Source: Ornithodoros turicata
Lineage: Eukaryota > Arthropoda > Arachnida > Ixodida > Argasidae
Direction: 5' to 3'
Assembly (NCBI RefSeq): GCF_037126465.1
Contig: NC_088205.1
Span: 27,387,482 to 27,451,481, forward strand
Length of the DNA stretch: 64,000 nucleotides
In this document: one piece after another, positions 10,901 through 22,900 of the stretch
Numbering within the stretch: position 1 is the stretch's first letter
Layout: each line of letters opens with the position of its first letter
Notes under the pieces: generated by a model
Database searches by the model: none
Told to the model about the DNA's origin: nothing
Seen by the model: the letters and a program-made list of their open reading frames with translations, nothing else
Program-made: the position numbers and the translations under genes

Positions 10901-13900
10901 CTTGCAGTTGAGATCGAACAAGTGGGAGCGGTGATCATCTGTGGTGTCCCGACCTGAACGATCAGAATCTGTGGACACTGTTCCTGTAGCAGGCGTGCCA
11001 CCTCCAACAGATACCCTTGGAGTTGTTGGTGTAGATGTGTTTGTCACAATTTCTGGAGGATCAGGCACTACTTTCTCAGTCACTTTCTGAAGAACCAAGA
11101 AAGAAAAAGACAAGTAATGTCAAGAAGGTCTAAAATTATGTGTAAAATTGTTGGACACTGCATCAATATTGGTAAATCACGCGTAATCTCAACTATGGCC
11201 CACACTGCATCATGGTAAAAATTTATTCTGTTAGCATAAAGTTTTGATGTCAGGTAGAACGTGGGCCAACTTGCGCCTATCTCATACGTAGAGCCTGAAG
11301 TTTTAGGGTTTTACCCGATTCTCCCCTGAATTGAAGGTTCACCCTTTAGGGTGAAACCCAATTTTTACCTGGCAAACTGCCCTCACTGGGACATCTGTAG
11401 GAAGGCACTAACTTAATTGTTTGGCAGCAAATGCAGTTACATCACCGTTTGTACCAATCCACTACAGTTAGTTTGAGTAGCTGAGCCCGATTTCTCCCCA
11501 AATTTAGCATACTGGAAGTTTTTCCACCCGAATTCGCATGAATTTAGTGCACACGTTTATTTAACCGATTTTTACCCCCCCCCCCCCCCCCCGAATTTCA
11601 AAAAAAATATTTCCCGAAAACTTCAGGCTCTACTCATACGCAATAAGACTATGACACCTGAAACAAAATCTGTCTTTTATGTGATGCAATGGAATGTTTT
11701 GTCACTATGTAACGTGTTCACATAACAGGAGCAAAACTCAACTGCAGATCACATTTCGTGCAGACATGAGATTGCATGCTCGCCCTTTTCCATAAAGTAC
11801 ATGTCACCGTTCACAAGTGCATGCATCACAATGAAACAACACTGACAATACATCAATCGTGCCATCACTATGGTAGAAGCCCTAGGAAAAATGCGTTTGA
11901 TATTAACCAGTTTCAGTTTATGATTCAATGTTGTCCTGGACACAGACTATCACAAAATTTAGGATCATGCACTACCAAACTTGCAACCTGGCAGGTGCAA
12001 GGAAACCATGACTTTTCCAGGTCAGCATGTAAGAGCCCATAAATAAACAAATCAGTGCGGACTAACCTCCAGCAGCGAGAGATTGTTGTCATCGTCGATT
12101 TCAACTTCCCCTTTGTGCGTCTTCTTGATGAGCGCATGCGTCGCCTTTGCTGCTTCCAACTGATCCTTCTTTATCATTTCCAGTGCCTAGAGGAAAACAA
12201 TGTCTCTTTTTTTCAATATCCACATCATCACATCTAGTCATATTGATTTCCCAGTCCTACTATTTTACAAACTTGTCTCAATTTTAGCTGCTACTCACGT
12301 GCTGATTCTCGCGCTCTCTCCAGCGGGCCAACTCTTTTGAAGCCAGCTCTTCCGGCGTCATGCGTACCAATTTATCGGGGGAAATCTTGCCTCTCACGAT
12401 CTTGCGGAACAAACCCTGACATAAACACACAAAGGTTAGCCAAAATGCATCTACATTACGTATGCGAGGTATAGGCCCCCAATTTCCCAGTTAATTTGTT
12501 ATTGAATATTTCCTGCAATCATGTACTGTTCCATCTTTGAGGGCTTTTGGTGAAGTTATTAGATTTGTTCCTCTATTCGGTGCCATCATATGCACTGGCC
12601 TTTATATTCAAAGCTAAGTGCAAGGAGCCATAGATGATAATCTCCCTGCAACTCCTGTCAAGTCGCGAAGAAAATGTAAAAATCGTTTCAATGGGATGTT
12701 TACACTTTAACCTCAAAGTCTGCAGTTTAGACACCCTCTTTTGTGTGGTGCATTCTCCTGGGTGCTAAGTTATTATTATTGTTGCGTAGCCTCTTGAAAG
12801 TGCGCCACTCAATTGTTAGTTTATGTAAGGTACTACATCTGTTTCAAAGCTGGAAATTTTGACAATACGTTGAAATTTTTGCTAAAGAATTTGGCGTACA
12901 CAACTTCTTTGTGCACGGAGACAAGAACCTGTACACTATAGCTGCGTTGAGCCCAAGAAAGATATCCCTAGTGCTGTGGAAATGCATTCTAATAACAGGC
13001 ACATAAGACTTTAACTGATCTGGTACGACACGAACCATTATTATTCATTACCATCTGAGAACACCCGTGCACCAAGCTATTACTCATCATATACCCACCG
13101 ATTCCAAAACTATGTCGGCATTTTATTCCCCGCTTTGATCACTGAATAATATTCAAAATTACTGGTATGGTGGTTGTGCAATTTGATAATATGTACACCG
13201 CAAGAGCAGACATCGGATGTTACGAGTGTGGCAAAAGCCTCTCTCTGGAATCACGAGAAAATGTCAAAATGAAATCCAGCGATGAAGGAACATCCTCAAC
13301 AATCCTGCGCCACTCTCGCAGCGAGCGTCATGGTGTCTAGTAAGCGAAGCAGACAAGCTCGGAAATTATGCCAATTGTCTGCGTGCCTTTCATCTCGATT
13401 CGCCTTTCCGATCCACGTCACCATGCTGTTCTTTCCGCTGGAGCTTCCTCAGCTGCTGACCCATGCTAATTTCTAAACCACAATCGTTTCATATCCAAGC
13501 ACTTTTTAGGAGAGAAAATTGGCCAAAGAGACTGTCGAACGATGGGTGCGTTAAGTAGGCGCCCCTCTTTTGGCACACTCAAATCGGGGGTATGACGCAC
13601 TCGGAGCGGCCACTAAACAGCAAAAAGCAGCTCTGGAGCGCTATACTGTTTGCTCGCTGACGCCACTTCTGGTTGTCTTCTCATGTTGTGCACAGATGGA
13701 GGATATGTTGGCTTAATTTCATTCAACCTATAGTAACGTTGGAAGAGACGACTGCGGTTGTGAAGACTTCTCCCTGTAACAGCGAATGAAATGGAAAAGA
13801 TGGGAAATTGTAACAGATGTCACAGGAGCTGTTTACTGTGAAGATGCCTGCATGAAAGCACTGCTTTTCCAGTAAATAACCACAGATATCTGTGTGGACA

Positions 13901-16900
13901 GGTTGTCCACTAATAGAAGAGCATGATAACAGTTATAAAAATATTAGTTTCTCGAAAAAGGCGCATTGGATAACATATAGGTCCGTATCTTGCTTCCGAG
14001 CCCACGCTTTGGAGCCCGTCCTGCCGGCGCTCAACAGGAAGTATGTCACAGAAAATCTCAAGCATCCGGGCACTTGTCATCTGCTTTCATGAAACAGGAG
14101 CATGAAAAGCGGCTCTGAATCTCGCGCTCCCGGGTGTGCGAGTGGCGCTGGTGTCGCGTGCGTGAGTGAGTGGTGTCTGAAACACTTGTGCTCCGGGTCA
14201 CCTACTTAACGCACCCAATGTGAAACACTGTGGTACTTGTTTCACACACACATTTCCCGAGAAAACAGTTCATTTATGCTAAAGATGACTACAAGTAAGA
14301 ATTTGCAGCGTTAGTTGCAGCGCATGTACCTGGTTGCGTGTGTCCTTGATGTTAAACACCAAACTGCGGTACTTGGACTTGTACTTGGTGCCAGTGTCCT
14401 TGAAGTACTTGAAAAGTTCCTCTTCAATACGAATCGCTATGCGTTTTATTTCATCGCTAGCTAACTTCACATCATCCGCTTCTTTACACCTGGAGGGATG
14501 AAACAACATTTGTTTTGTTTGTTCCCTCAAATAACTCTTGACAAAGAACAGAACTTGCCTGCTAGACAGGGAGTCTCTCAACATTTTGCGAACATTGATT
14601 CGGACAGGCTCGATTTCTGGTTTCTTTGGTGGATCGGGCTCCGGTTGTACAGTTGCTGCACCTGCACAAATAAACATATGTACTATATGCAAATGTAAGA
14701 GTAATTCTACTAACATCTTTGATCCTGTGATCGAGGTTTAAAAAATAAAAAGATGTTCTTATGCAACCTTCAATTACTCAGGCTCACCTTCTTACACTAC
14801 TACAGTCAGCGAAATTACAGTAGTTTCTCGATTCGTAGATGAAGTGTCGTCAGGTCGCAATATATTGTAAGAACAAGAACAAATTTGCACAATCCAAAAC
14901 AAATCTTCGGCTCTGCCTGTTCATGCAACTTACATGCCCGGCACACTACAAGCTGCTGGCTATAAGCACAATTTGAATTTTTGATTGGTACCTTGCAGGT
15001 ACTTGACCACAGAGAACTCAAACTGCACCAACACACTAGCCTTTCTTGATTTACTAAAACCACAAATTTCAAGTATGTCCCTTACAAGAACTTTTATGAT
15101 GCTTGCAAACAATTTGTCCAATGTAACCAGTTTTAAGAAATGCAGGTTTCACCTTTACTGGGGTTCACCTGAATGGACTGAAAAACTGTCCCCATTGTCC
15201 CGACATCAATGAGCCTCTCCTGACATACTTGTTATGAAATAAATTGCACAGAATGTGAAGTTACGTGCAGGAGGAAGGACAATATGCAAGGACATTTAAA
15301 ACAACGAACCTAAACAATATCCAATTGCTCATATTCACTTTGATAATGCATGCATAAGGCCCCCGGTTTTCTGCTGCAGCAAATTCAAAATTCCACGGCA
15401 CTGACTTATAAATTCCGCGATTTTCCGCGGCAAGGCGTCAACTGCTGCTTCAACGGGAAACTCTATTTTCTTGGATAATGTGGGAACAAAAGATATTTTA
15501 TTAAATTACAGATTCAAAGCATTGTTGTGGCACAATATTACATGATATTTTGTGTTCTCCTCTGACAGAGAATGCCGTCTGTCACCTACAATCATTCTAT
15601 ACCTGCTGAAAGATCATTCAGCATCTACAGAATTTATAGGAATTGACAAATACTTGATCGCAATAGACACTCAATTCGGAGCAAGCACCCTCATTCCATT
15701 CCAAAACCAATTACGTTGAAGGCTTGAGGAGGTTGGCTGATCTGCTTAGACACTGATGAAGCCAAGTCACCTTCCGCAGACTGCAGGTCCTTTGCTGTCT
15801 GCACATAAAGTAGCCAACTTTCTGTTTCTATGGCTGGAATGTTCTTGAATTCAGCGAGTTCATATGACAGAGACGAACTGTAGTGGGTCCAAGGCCCTCA
15901 TCCTTTTGAAGAACTGCCAGCTCCCACTGTTTTCAAGGATCTCTTGTGCTTTATGAGCTGCCTGCTGCTGCCTATATTTTGGTTTTTCTCCCATGTGGAT
16001 AGCTTCTCCCTCTTCTACTCCTTCCTGCTTCATCAGGGCAACATAATTCTCCAGCGATGTGGCTTTCAGATAGCCCCCATAATGCAAACATGGCATTGAA
16101 CATCATGTGGGAAGCAACTTGAAGATCCCCAGCTGCCCTCAGTAGACTTGCATCCTTTTCTGCTGGATACCACTATGCAATGGGTAGAGTACTTGAGTGC
16201 TTGCTGAGATGAGCACAAGAGCACACTTGACTATTTGAATGCCTGGGCCTGAGGCCTACAATCATTTTATACCCGACAAACGGAGGGTCTGGATCTGCCC
16301 CTGCCCGACAGGAAATAATTGAGGAAGGACCGCGCGCATCGTCAAAGTTCGGGCGTCAGTCCTAGCATGTGCAACGCAGATGGCTCACGCCATAGACAGA
16401 TTGCTCATGCAAGTTCACGAAGCGCTGATTGCCCATAACCCTGATGCCGGCCACATGTTATTGTCGTTATTGTTATGTATCTAGTCTACTGCTGCTTGCT
16501 AGCGCCCTCTGTGTCTCTCAGTTGTTGGAAGTCTGGCCAGACCCTTTCCCTTGACCCACGTTGTTGTTTGCTAGCATTACCACTTTTCCTAGTCGCACGT
16601 CAACATGCACATTTTGTCGTTCGCTAAGCTTAATGACGCAGTGCGTATAATAAACGTTCAAGTTGTTGCTCTCTGCTCTGACGGTCGCCGCTCTCGACTA
16701 TGACAGTTACCAAACAAGAAGCATGGCAATATGTATAGGGAACATGCGGCACAAGATACACGTGCGAAACGAAAGTACGTAGGTCGGGCCCCACGCGCAG
16801 CAGTCAGTGATGGAACTGCCTCAGAGCCCACGGGCGCTGGCGCACAAAAAAGCTGCATTTGGCGCAGAATTTCACAGAATGGCGCACCTCCGCCGTATGT

Positions 16901-19900
16901 ATCGCACTGCGTCCCACCGCAATACGTCGTGTTTGCAATGCATACTCTCCACTTTATGGCGAATATCGGGGTTCAGGACATCTGGGAACAATTATCGGCA
17001 CGTACGGTTTAAGTCCTGAAAGCTCAATTTCTCGCGCTCTCCTTACGCGCCTACACTCTGCGAGCACGCGCGATGTTACGTAGTAGCGGAAAGCGTGGAG
17101 CGATCCATAGTACAGGCGCTGGCAACTCCGGAATCAGCGTCGTCAGTTATTCCCATCCACAATTAGTTAAAACGCGGTTGTTTAAAAACAACTCCCATGC
17201 AAACGAGCCAATATTCCATCGCAGGCACGTGGCGTGCCCACATGTTCGGTAAATTTGTACAGCCACCTTTCGTCCAGGACGCAAACACTTGATGCACTAA
17301 CAGTGCGCTTTATTGTTCACAACTTCTCTTTGAAGTACAACAACGTAATATTCGGTTCAGCAGTGACATCCCGGCAGTTTAAGAATCTTCGTCGACTTGG
17401 CGGGCTCGGCCGAAACGACACGGCTTGACTCGGCTTTGCTGTCCAGAGGCATCACGAGAATAGACAGGGCGCGGGAGCATGGCCCTCTGTTTTTGTTTCG
17501 TTTTCATGCGTCCGAACCGGGGCATCTTTGTTCGGCGCAGCTGTGGCGCAGAATTAGGGAAAATTGCTTTTTCGGCGCAGGGTGGCGCAGGCAATCCCAA
17601 ATGGCGCACTTTGGCGCAAATGGCGCAGCAGTTCCATCACTGAGCAGTGTTGTCAACATAAGTTCTGTCAGTGTTCTGGGGTCCCATGCACCTTAGAGCA
17701 GTTGGGAGCGTGTGCAGTACGCACATTTATCTGATGGTCTTTTGCGTGAGTGCGCAATACTGCTCTTGAGACGCTGCACTTCGTAATAACCGTCCACATC
17801 CCGCCAATCGTGCCCTTCGACACAGTCAGATTTCTGTGAACTTCCGCGCAAAGCCAAGAATTGCACGAAATTCCGTGCCAAACGAAGGATTCTGCGAGAT
17901 TTTGTGGAAAAACCGGCGGCCTTATGCATGCAGACAAAACATTTTACAGAGTTTCAGTATGTTGTTTGAAACTTCTGAGAAAGCTAGTTTTAAGATTAAC
18001 ATAAGAGCATTATCCTTATAACGGGTGAGCGCAAGAATAAGCACATGTACAGGTATAACCACTTCTTAGAACACTTTGGATACACTCACCTCCCACATTT
18101 TCACCTTTGTCAATGCTCCCATTTTCAGCACTGACTCCTCCACCACTGCCACCAATAACAGTCACTGTTGGCAGCATCTTCACACTTGCTTGTGGTTGGA
18201 CCGATTTTCCAGTGGAAACCTTCACAGTGCTCGGCTTTGACTGCACAGGTCCTTTTGGAGTTGTTGATGTAGCAGCCGCTACCTTTGCCTGGCTCGTGGG
18301 TGTGGTTTTGTTCTGCATGTTCCCTGTTATGGGTGCAACTTTGGAGGAGGGCACAGTCTTGGAGGTTGGAGCCTTCGAGGGTGAAGGCTTTGGTGGAGCT
18401 GACCGTGCCACCGCCAGCTCATAGGTGGGGTTGCGGACGAGCCACTCTGTCAGTTTCTCCGGAGTGGGAACAGCCACTCCCGGAACCAACTTGCCAGATC
18501 CACGCTCCGTGAACATGAGGCGACGTTCACCTTCCAGTTTTGCTTCCTGTGTACAGAAAGGGTATACCCACTGTTCATATTTTCATCATTATTTCACAGT
18601 ACTAGGTCTCTCATCGAGTGCAATAAATACGAAGCCCTCTCTGTCATATAATTCGTGGACTTACATAGCAAGGCAGTTATGACAACTCTTATACCCCTCT
18701 CACACTGCAAATTGAATGGCATTCCCAGCAAATGGCATTTGCACTGAGTGTCATTCATTTCCATTGCATCGAGCTACACGAAGAAAAAGAATGTCATTCG
18801 CAAATGATGTCACTGTCGATGATTAAGACACCCGGGCCAAACATACGAAGCTATATACAGGAGCATTTGTAATATTGTTATTTCTTTTTCTTATTATTTC
18901 ACAAGAACGTTGAGCTTCTCGAGCTTCTGAGCTTGAGAAATGAGCTTCTCGAACTCATTCGCTGGGAATGACATTCAATTTGCCGGGTGACAGGAGTCTT
19001 TTGGAAGATGAATGGCATTTAACGTTCTACAGTAGAGAGTCTTGCGACACCACAGTTGTGTGCGAACTGTAAGAAACACATGAGGAATGCTGTGTAAAGA
19101 AGCAATTAGAACATTCCCAATTGCTCTATGAGAGAGAGAGAGAGAAACGAGAGGAACTGCAGAAAGCCACTTTTTTGCGAGGTATGGCTCGACAGTTTTC
19201 ATTGCGTGATGCTTGTCATATCTCACATGTTTGCCTGCAAATAAAGCCACTTCTGGGCCGTGGTGCAAAATGCACATTATTGTGTGCACTCTAGTACCAT
19301 TTCAATATTAACTGTCAACAACATGGCATACTGGTCAAGGCAGGTAGTAACTGGCTCCATCACTCCCACTTGACCAATTTTTAGCAACCAAAGCTGTCCA
19401 GCAGGATTTCCTGCATGGCTATGCATAGAGTTTCCACCTAGTTTACAATGCACACTGTGGGCACTTCACTTGAACTCACTAGTAAGCAGAACCACATACC
19501 TTAATAGCTTGCGTCGCATCATTCACATACTTTGCAATGCAGTCTCGACCACAGTAGAGACCGACACATTCTGTCCGCCTCTTGCACACCAAGCACTCAC
19601 GAATTGTTCCTTTCTGTGGCTAGCAATCACAGAAGAATGAAAGTTAGGCATGCCTTTTCTATGAGTGATCAATAGGGCCCGGATTTGTAGGCATTTGCCT
19701 GAAAATGCCTATAAATGTTGCATGTTGTTGCATTTCTTACATGCTCACGCTCATGGGCACGAAAATAATGAGTCATCTTCAGGCTTATTTGACTTTTTGC
19801 CAGCTTTGTCCCATAACTGCCTTTTTTCCCGCTTGTTGTGTTTCTAACTGCCTTTTTTGGCTCACGCGGGCAACCTGCTGGCGTGAGTCGTACTACAGTC

Positions 19901-22900
19901 GCATCACAAAAGCAAAAGGAATGCATTAGCTCGATTTCTGTGCCCTCTTGACTCATCACCTGACTCAGAGCACGCGACCTTTATAGGCCGAAACAGTGAC
20001 CTACTAGTTTTGGACTGCAGTTACATTGTCACGTGCAGGACAATTTGGTAGCCTCTCTCAAGGCACGGGTCGCCCAAAGAGAGGCTACTAAGACGGCCTG
20101 TCATTGGACTGTTCACCTCACTGTTATGCGAGGCTATCTTGTCTTTTGGTAGTCCAAAGTAGTGTGGTCCAGACATACTCATTGCGACAATCAGCGGTCA
20201 TCGGAATTCCAGCGCCAAACCGAGCATGCCGAAGGGAAAAGCAGCACCAGCAGTCCGTTGCAGATGGTGGATTGCCGAATTTGATGAGGTATTTTCAACA
20301 GACGGAACCATACTCTTCTGTACGGCATGTGAAACAGCAGTCGCCAGCGAGAAGCGGTATCATGTTGTTCAACACGTCGCCACCCAGAAGCACATTTCGA
20401 GTGTCAACAAGAAGAAGGTTGCAACTCCACAACTCCTGGCTGATGCGTTCAATGGACGGTCAAAAGGTAACGAATTCTCCAAGGATCTGTGCACGGCGTT
20501 TTTGTCCGCAGATATACCCTTGCGGAAACTAACGAACGGCGATCTCCGGTGCTTTTTGGAGAAATATACGAAGGAACGTGTACCCGACCAGTCAACGCTG
20601 CGGAAAAGATACGTGAAAGAGTGCTACGAAGAGACCCTGACTAAAATCAGGACCGAGATTGGAGACAACTACGTGTGGGTGTCCGTGGACGAAAGCACCG
20701 ATGCCAGCGGATGCTATGTGGCAAATTTCGTCGTGGGAGCGCTGAAGCAGGATGAAGCATCTCGCCCAATCTTACTGAACACTGACGCCCTAGACAAAGT
20801 GAATCATTCAACTATCGCCCGTTTTTTTACGGCCTCTCTGGAACTTCTCTGGCCCGGAAACATACAGGACGAAAAGGTTCTTCTCTTCGTGAGCGACGGT
20901 GCTTCCTACATGTGTAAAGCTGGAAAAGGACTCAAAGTGCTGTACTCAAAGATGATTCACGTCACGTGTGTCGTTCACGCCGTGCATCGCGTTGCTCAAG
21001 TCATTCGCTATTCCTTCCCTGAGGTGGACGCTCTAATTTCCAACACCAAGAAGGTTTTTTTGAAGGCTCCATTCAGAGTTGCGGATTTCCGAGAGTTTGC
21101 ACTGAGTATTCCACTGCCACTGCAACCGGTTCTTACACGATGGGGTACATGGCTAAGTGCGGCCATGTACTATTCTGAGCACTTTCGCGCTGTGAAAGCC
21201 GTTCTGCAGGAGCTTCCACACGATGCTGTATCCGTAAGTGCAGCGAGAGAACTCTTCAGCAACCCAGAAATTGAGACGGACCTGGCTTACATTAGTGCCC
21301 ACTTTAGCTCGCTCACAGCTAGTATGACGAAGTTGGAGACAATAGGACTTCCCCTAACCGAAGCATTTAAAACCCTACAGCATGTGCACACGGCGCTTGC
21401 GGACTGGAAGGGAAGGGGTCCACAGCCGCTGCAAAGATGGAATTGTTGATTGGAAAGAATTTGGGGCTCTCAACAATGTTCCAGATTGGGATGATCCTGA
21501 GAGGGGAGGAAGCAGATCTTGAAGCTGAAGAGCTGAGCCCACGGGAAATACCTTCTTTCAAGTTTGCGCCTGTGACATCCTGTGACGTCGAGCGAAGTTT
21601 CTCAAGATACAAGGCACTCCTGCGGGCGAACAGGATGAGCTTTAAAGGAGCATTAAAGTGATATCTAACATGGCCCAAAACTGCTGTCATCTAGTAAAGC
21701 AGTATGTGAAAAGCATTCCCACAAAATATTTCTGTCCATAGTTGTATGACCACGGTGCAATTAATTTGGAAAATCGCTGCCGCGGTGACAGGCCGGAGCG
21801 CTCCAACTGCAGACCACACCCACTCTAGTGTGACGTTCGTGGTAGAGAGCCCCTCATTCGTTCGTAGGAAAAACCGTCTGCTACGAATATTGCTAACTGC
21901 TTCTTGTTGACTTTTATTATTTATATGATTTATATCACGTTTTCTTTAAAAGAAGAAGCATATACGCTGCCTGAGAAAATAAGATTACGATCGCAAGAGT
22001 AATATATCCGTGGCTTCTGTGCAATCTCAGAATTCACAGCAGCAGAAAGCTATTGCGAAGCGGTATTGTGGCGCCACCTGTTAGCCACTGAACCAACTGC
22101 GCGGTGAAAACTGTCGGACAGGCTGCACACTGTCGAGAAGCACGGGGTTTTTGCTGTACAAACGCAGTTAATTTCGGGCTGCACCACTCGTTCTTCCCGT
22201 GGTGCCTGCGGTCCCAAAAAATCGTGGTTGTGTCGTTGACAGCCTTCAAACCCTCCGTTTCGGAGATCACGAAGCCGGAGAACGCATGGCGTCTCCCAAG
22301 CGGTAGCAGACGCTCTGGCCTGGGCGATGTTGCTCACCTCGATCATGTGATCCCAAGTCCAATGAGGAGCGTCCTCACCACTTGCGTCACATAGTGACGT
22401 GTGTGGTGGCGCTCATCACGTGCCTATCGTGAAGGCGAAGGAGGGTGTTTCGCGCGTGGGAGGTTCGGGGAGCTATTGCATGCGTCCCAATTTAGCTACG
22501 GCTGCACTAATTGTGGGAAAACTGTTTTCGGCCGCCTAACATTCCATACTGACCAAAAACAGAAAAAAAGTTGTGGGCCTCTAGACTGCTCCTTTAAGTT
22601 TGAGAATTTAAAGATGTCATTTATTGTCTCCTGTTATTGCGGAAATGTATAGAAAAATGAACAGATATGCAAATAAACGGTTCTAATTTATCTTGCCTAT
22701 ATTTGCCTATTTTGTGATTTTAGGGCCTAGATGCCTGCATATTTCGTTCTTTTCTTAACGCCTATAATTCCGGGCCCTAGTGAACAAACCAAAGAATGAG
22801 CTATTTAAGTCTATACCTTTGCCGGGACTGGTTCAGTTTTGATGGCCTTTGGAGGCAGAGGTTTCTCTTGCTTAATTTTTTTTAGCCCAGGACCTCCTGC

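Larger units (their letters stand above)
15355..17924. mobile_element. hAT element, 2.57 kb, with transposase remnant
   Basis: It runs from TAAGGCCCCCGGTTTTC to GAAAAACCGGCGGCCTTA, with identical flanks tgcatgca (15347-15354 and 17925-17932). The 8-mer is itself palindromic, but with matched TIRs the duplication is convincing. The minus strand at about 15690-16100 carries a decayed hAT transposase C-terminal region. A smaller element (16805-17642) is nested inside. It lies in intron 11. Confidence 0.85.
19673..22779 (+). mobile_element. hAT transposon, 3.1 kb, carrying a broken transposase gene
   Basis: TIRs TAGGGCCCGGATTTGTAGGC and CCTATAATTCCGGGCCCTA; 8-bp flanks gtgatcaa (19665-19672) and gtgaacaa (22780-22787) differ at one base. 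It contains the transposase pseudogene 20226-22652 and a TTAA-flanked insertion 21646-22593. It occupies almost the whole intron between exons 9 and 10 of the DIDO1/PHF3-like gene. Confidence 0.92.

Noticed and set aside
18107..18424. 105-codon plus-strand ORF
   Set aside because: It is the antisense of the Ser/Thr/Pro-rich exon 11 on the minus strand.
20104..20532. 142-codon plus ORF overlapping the transposase start
   Set aside because: It is an out-of-frame shadow of the BED-like region of the hAT transposase.
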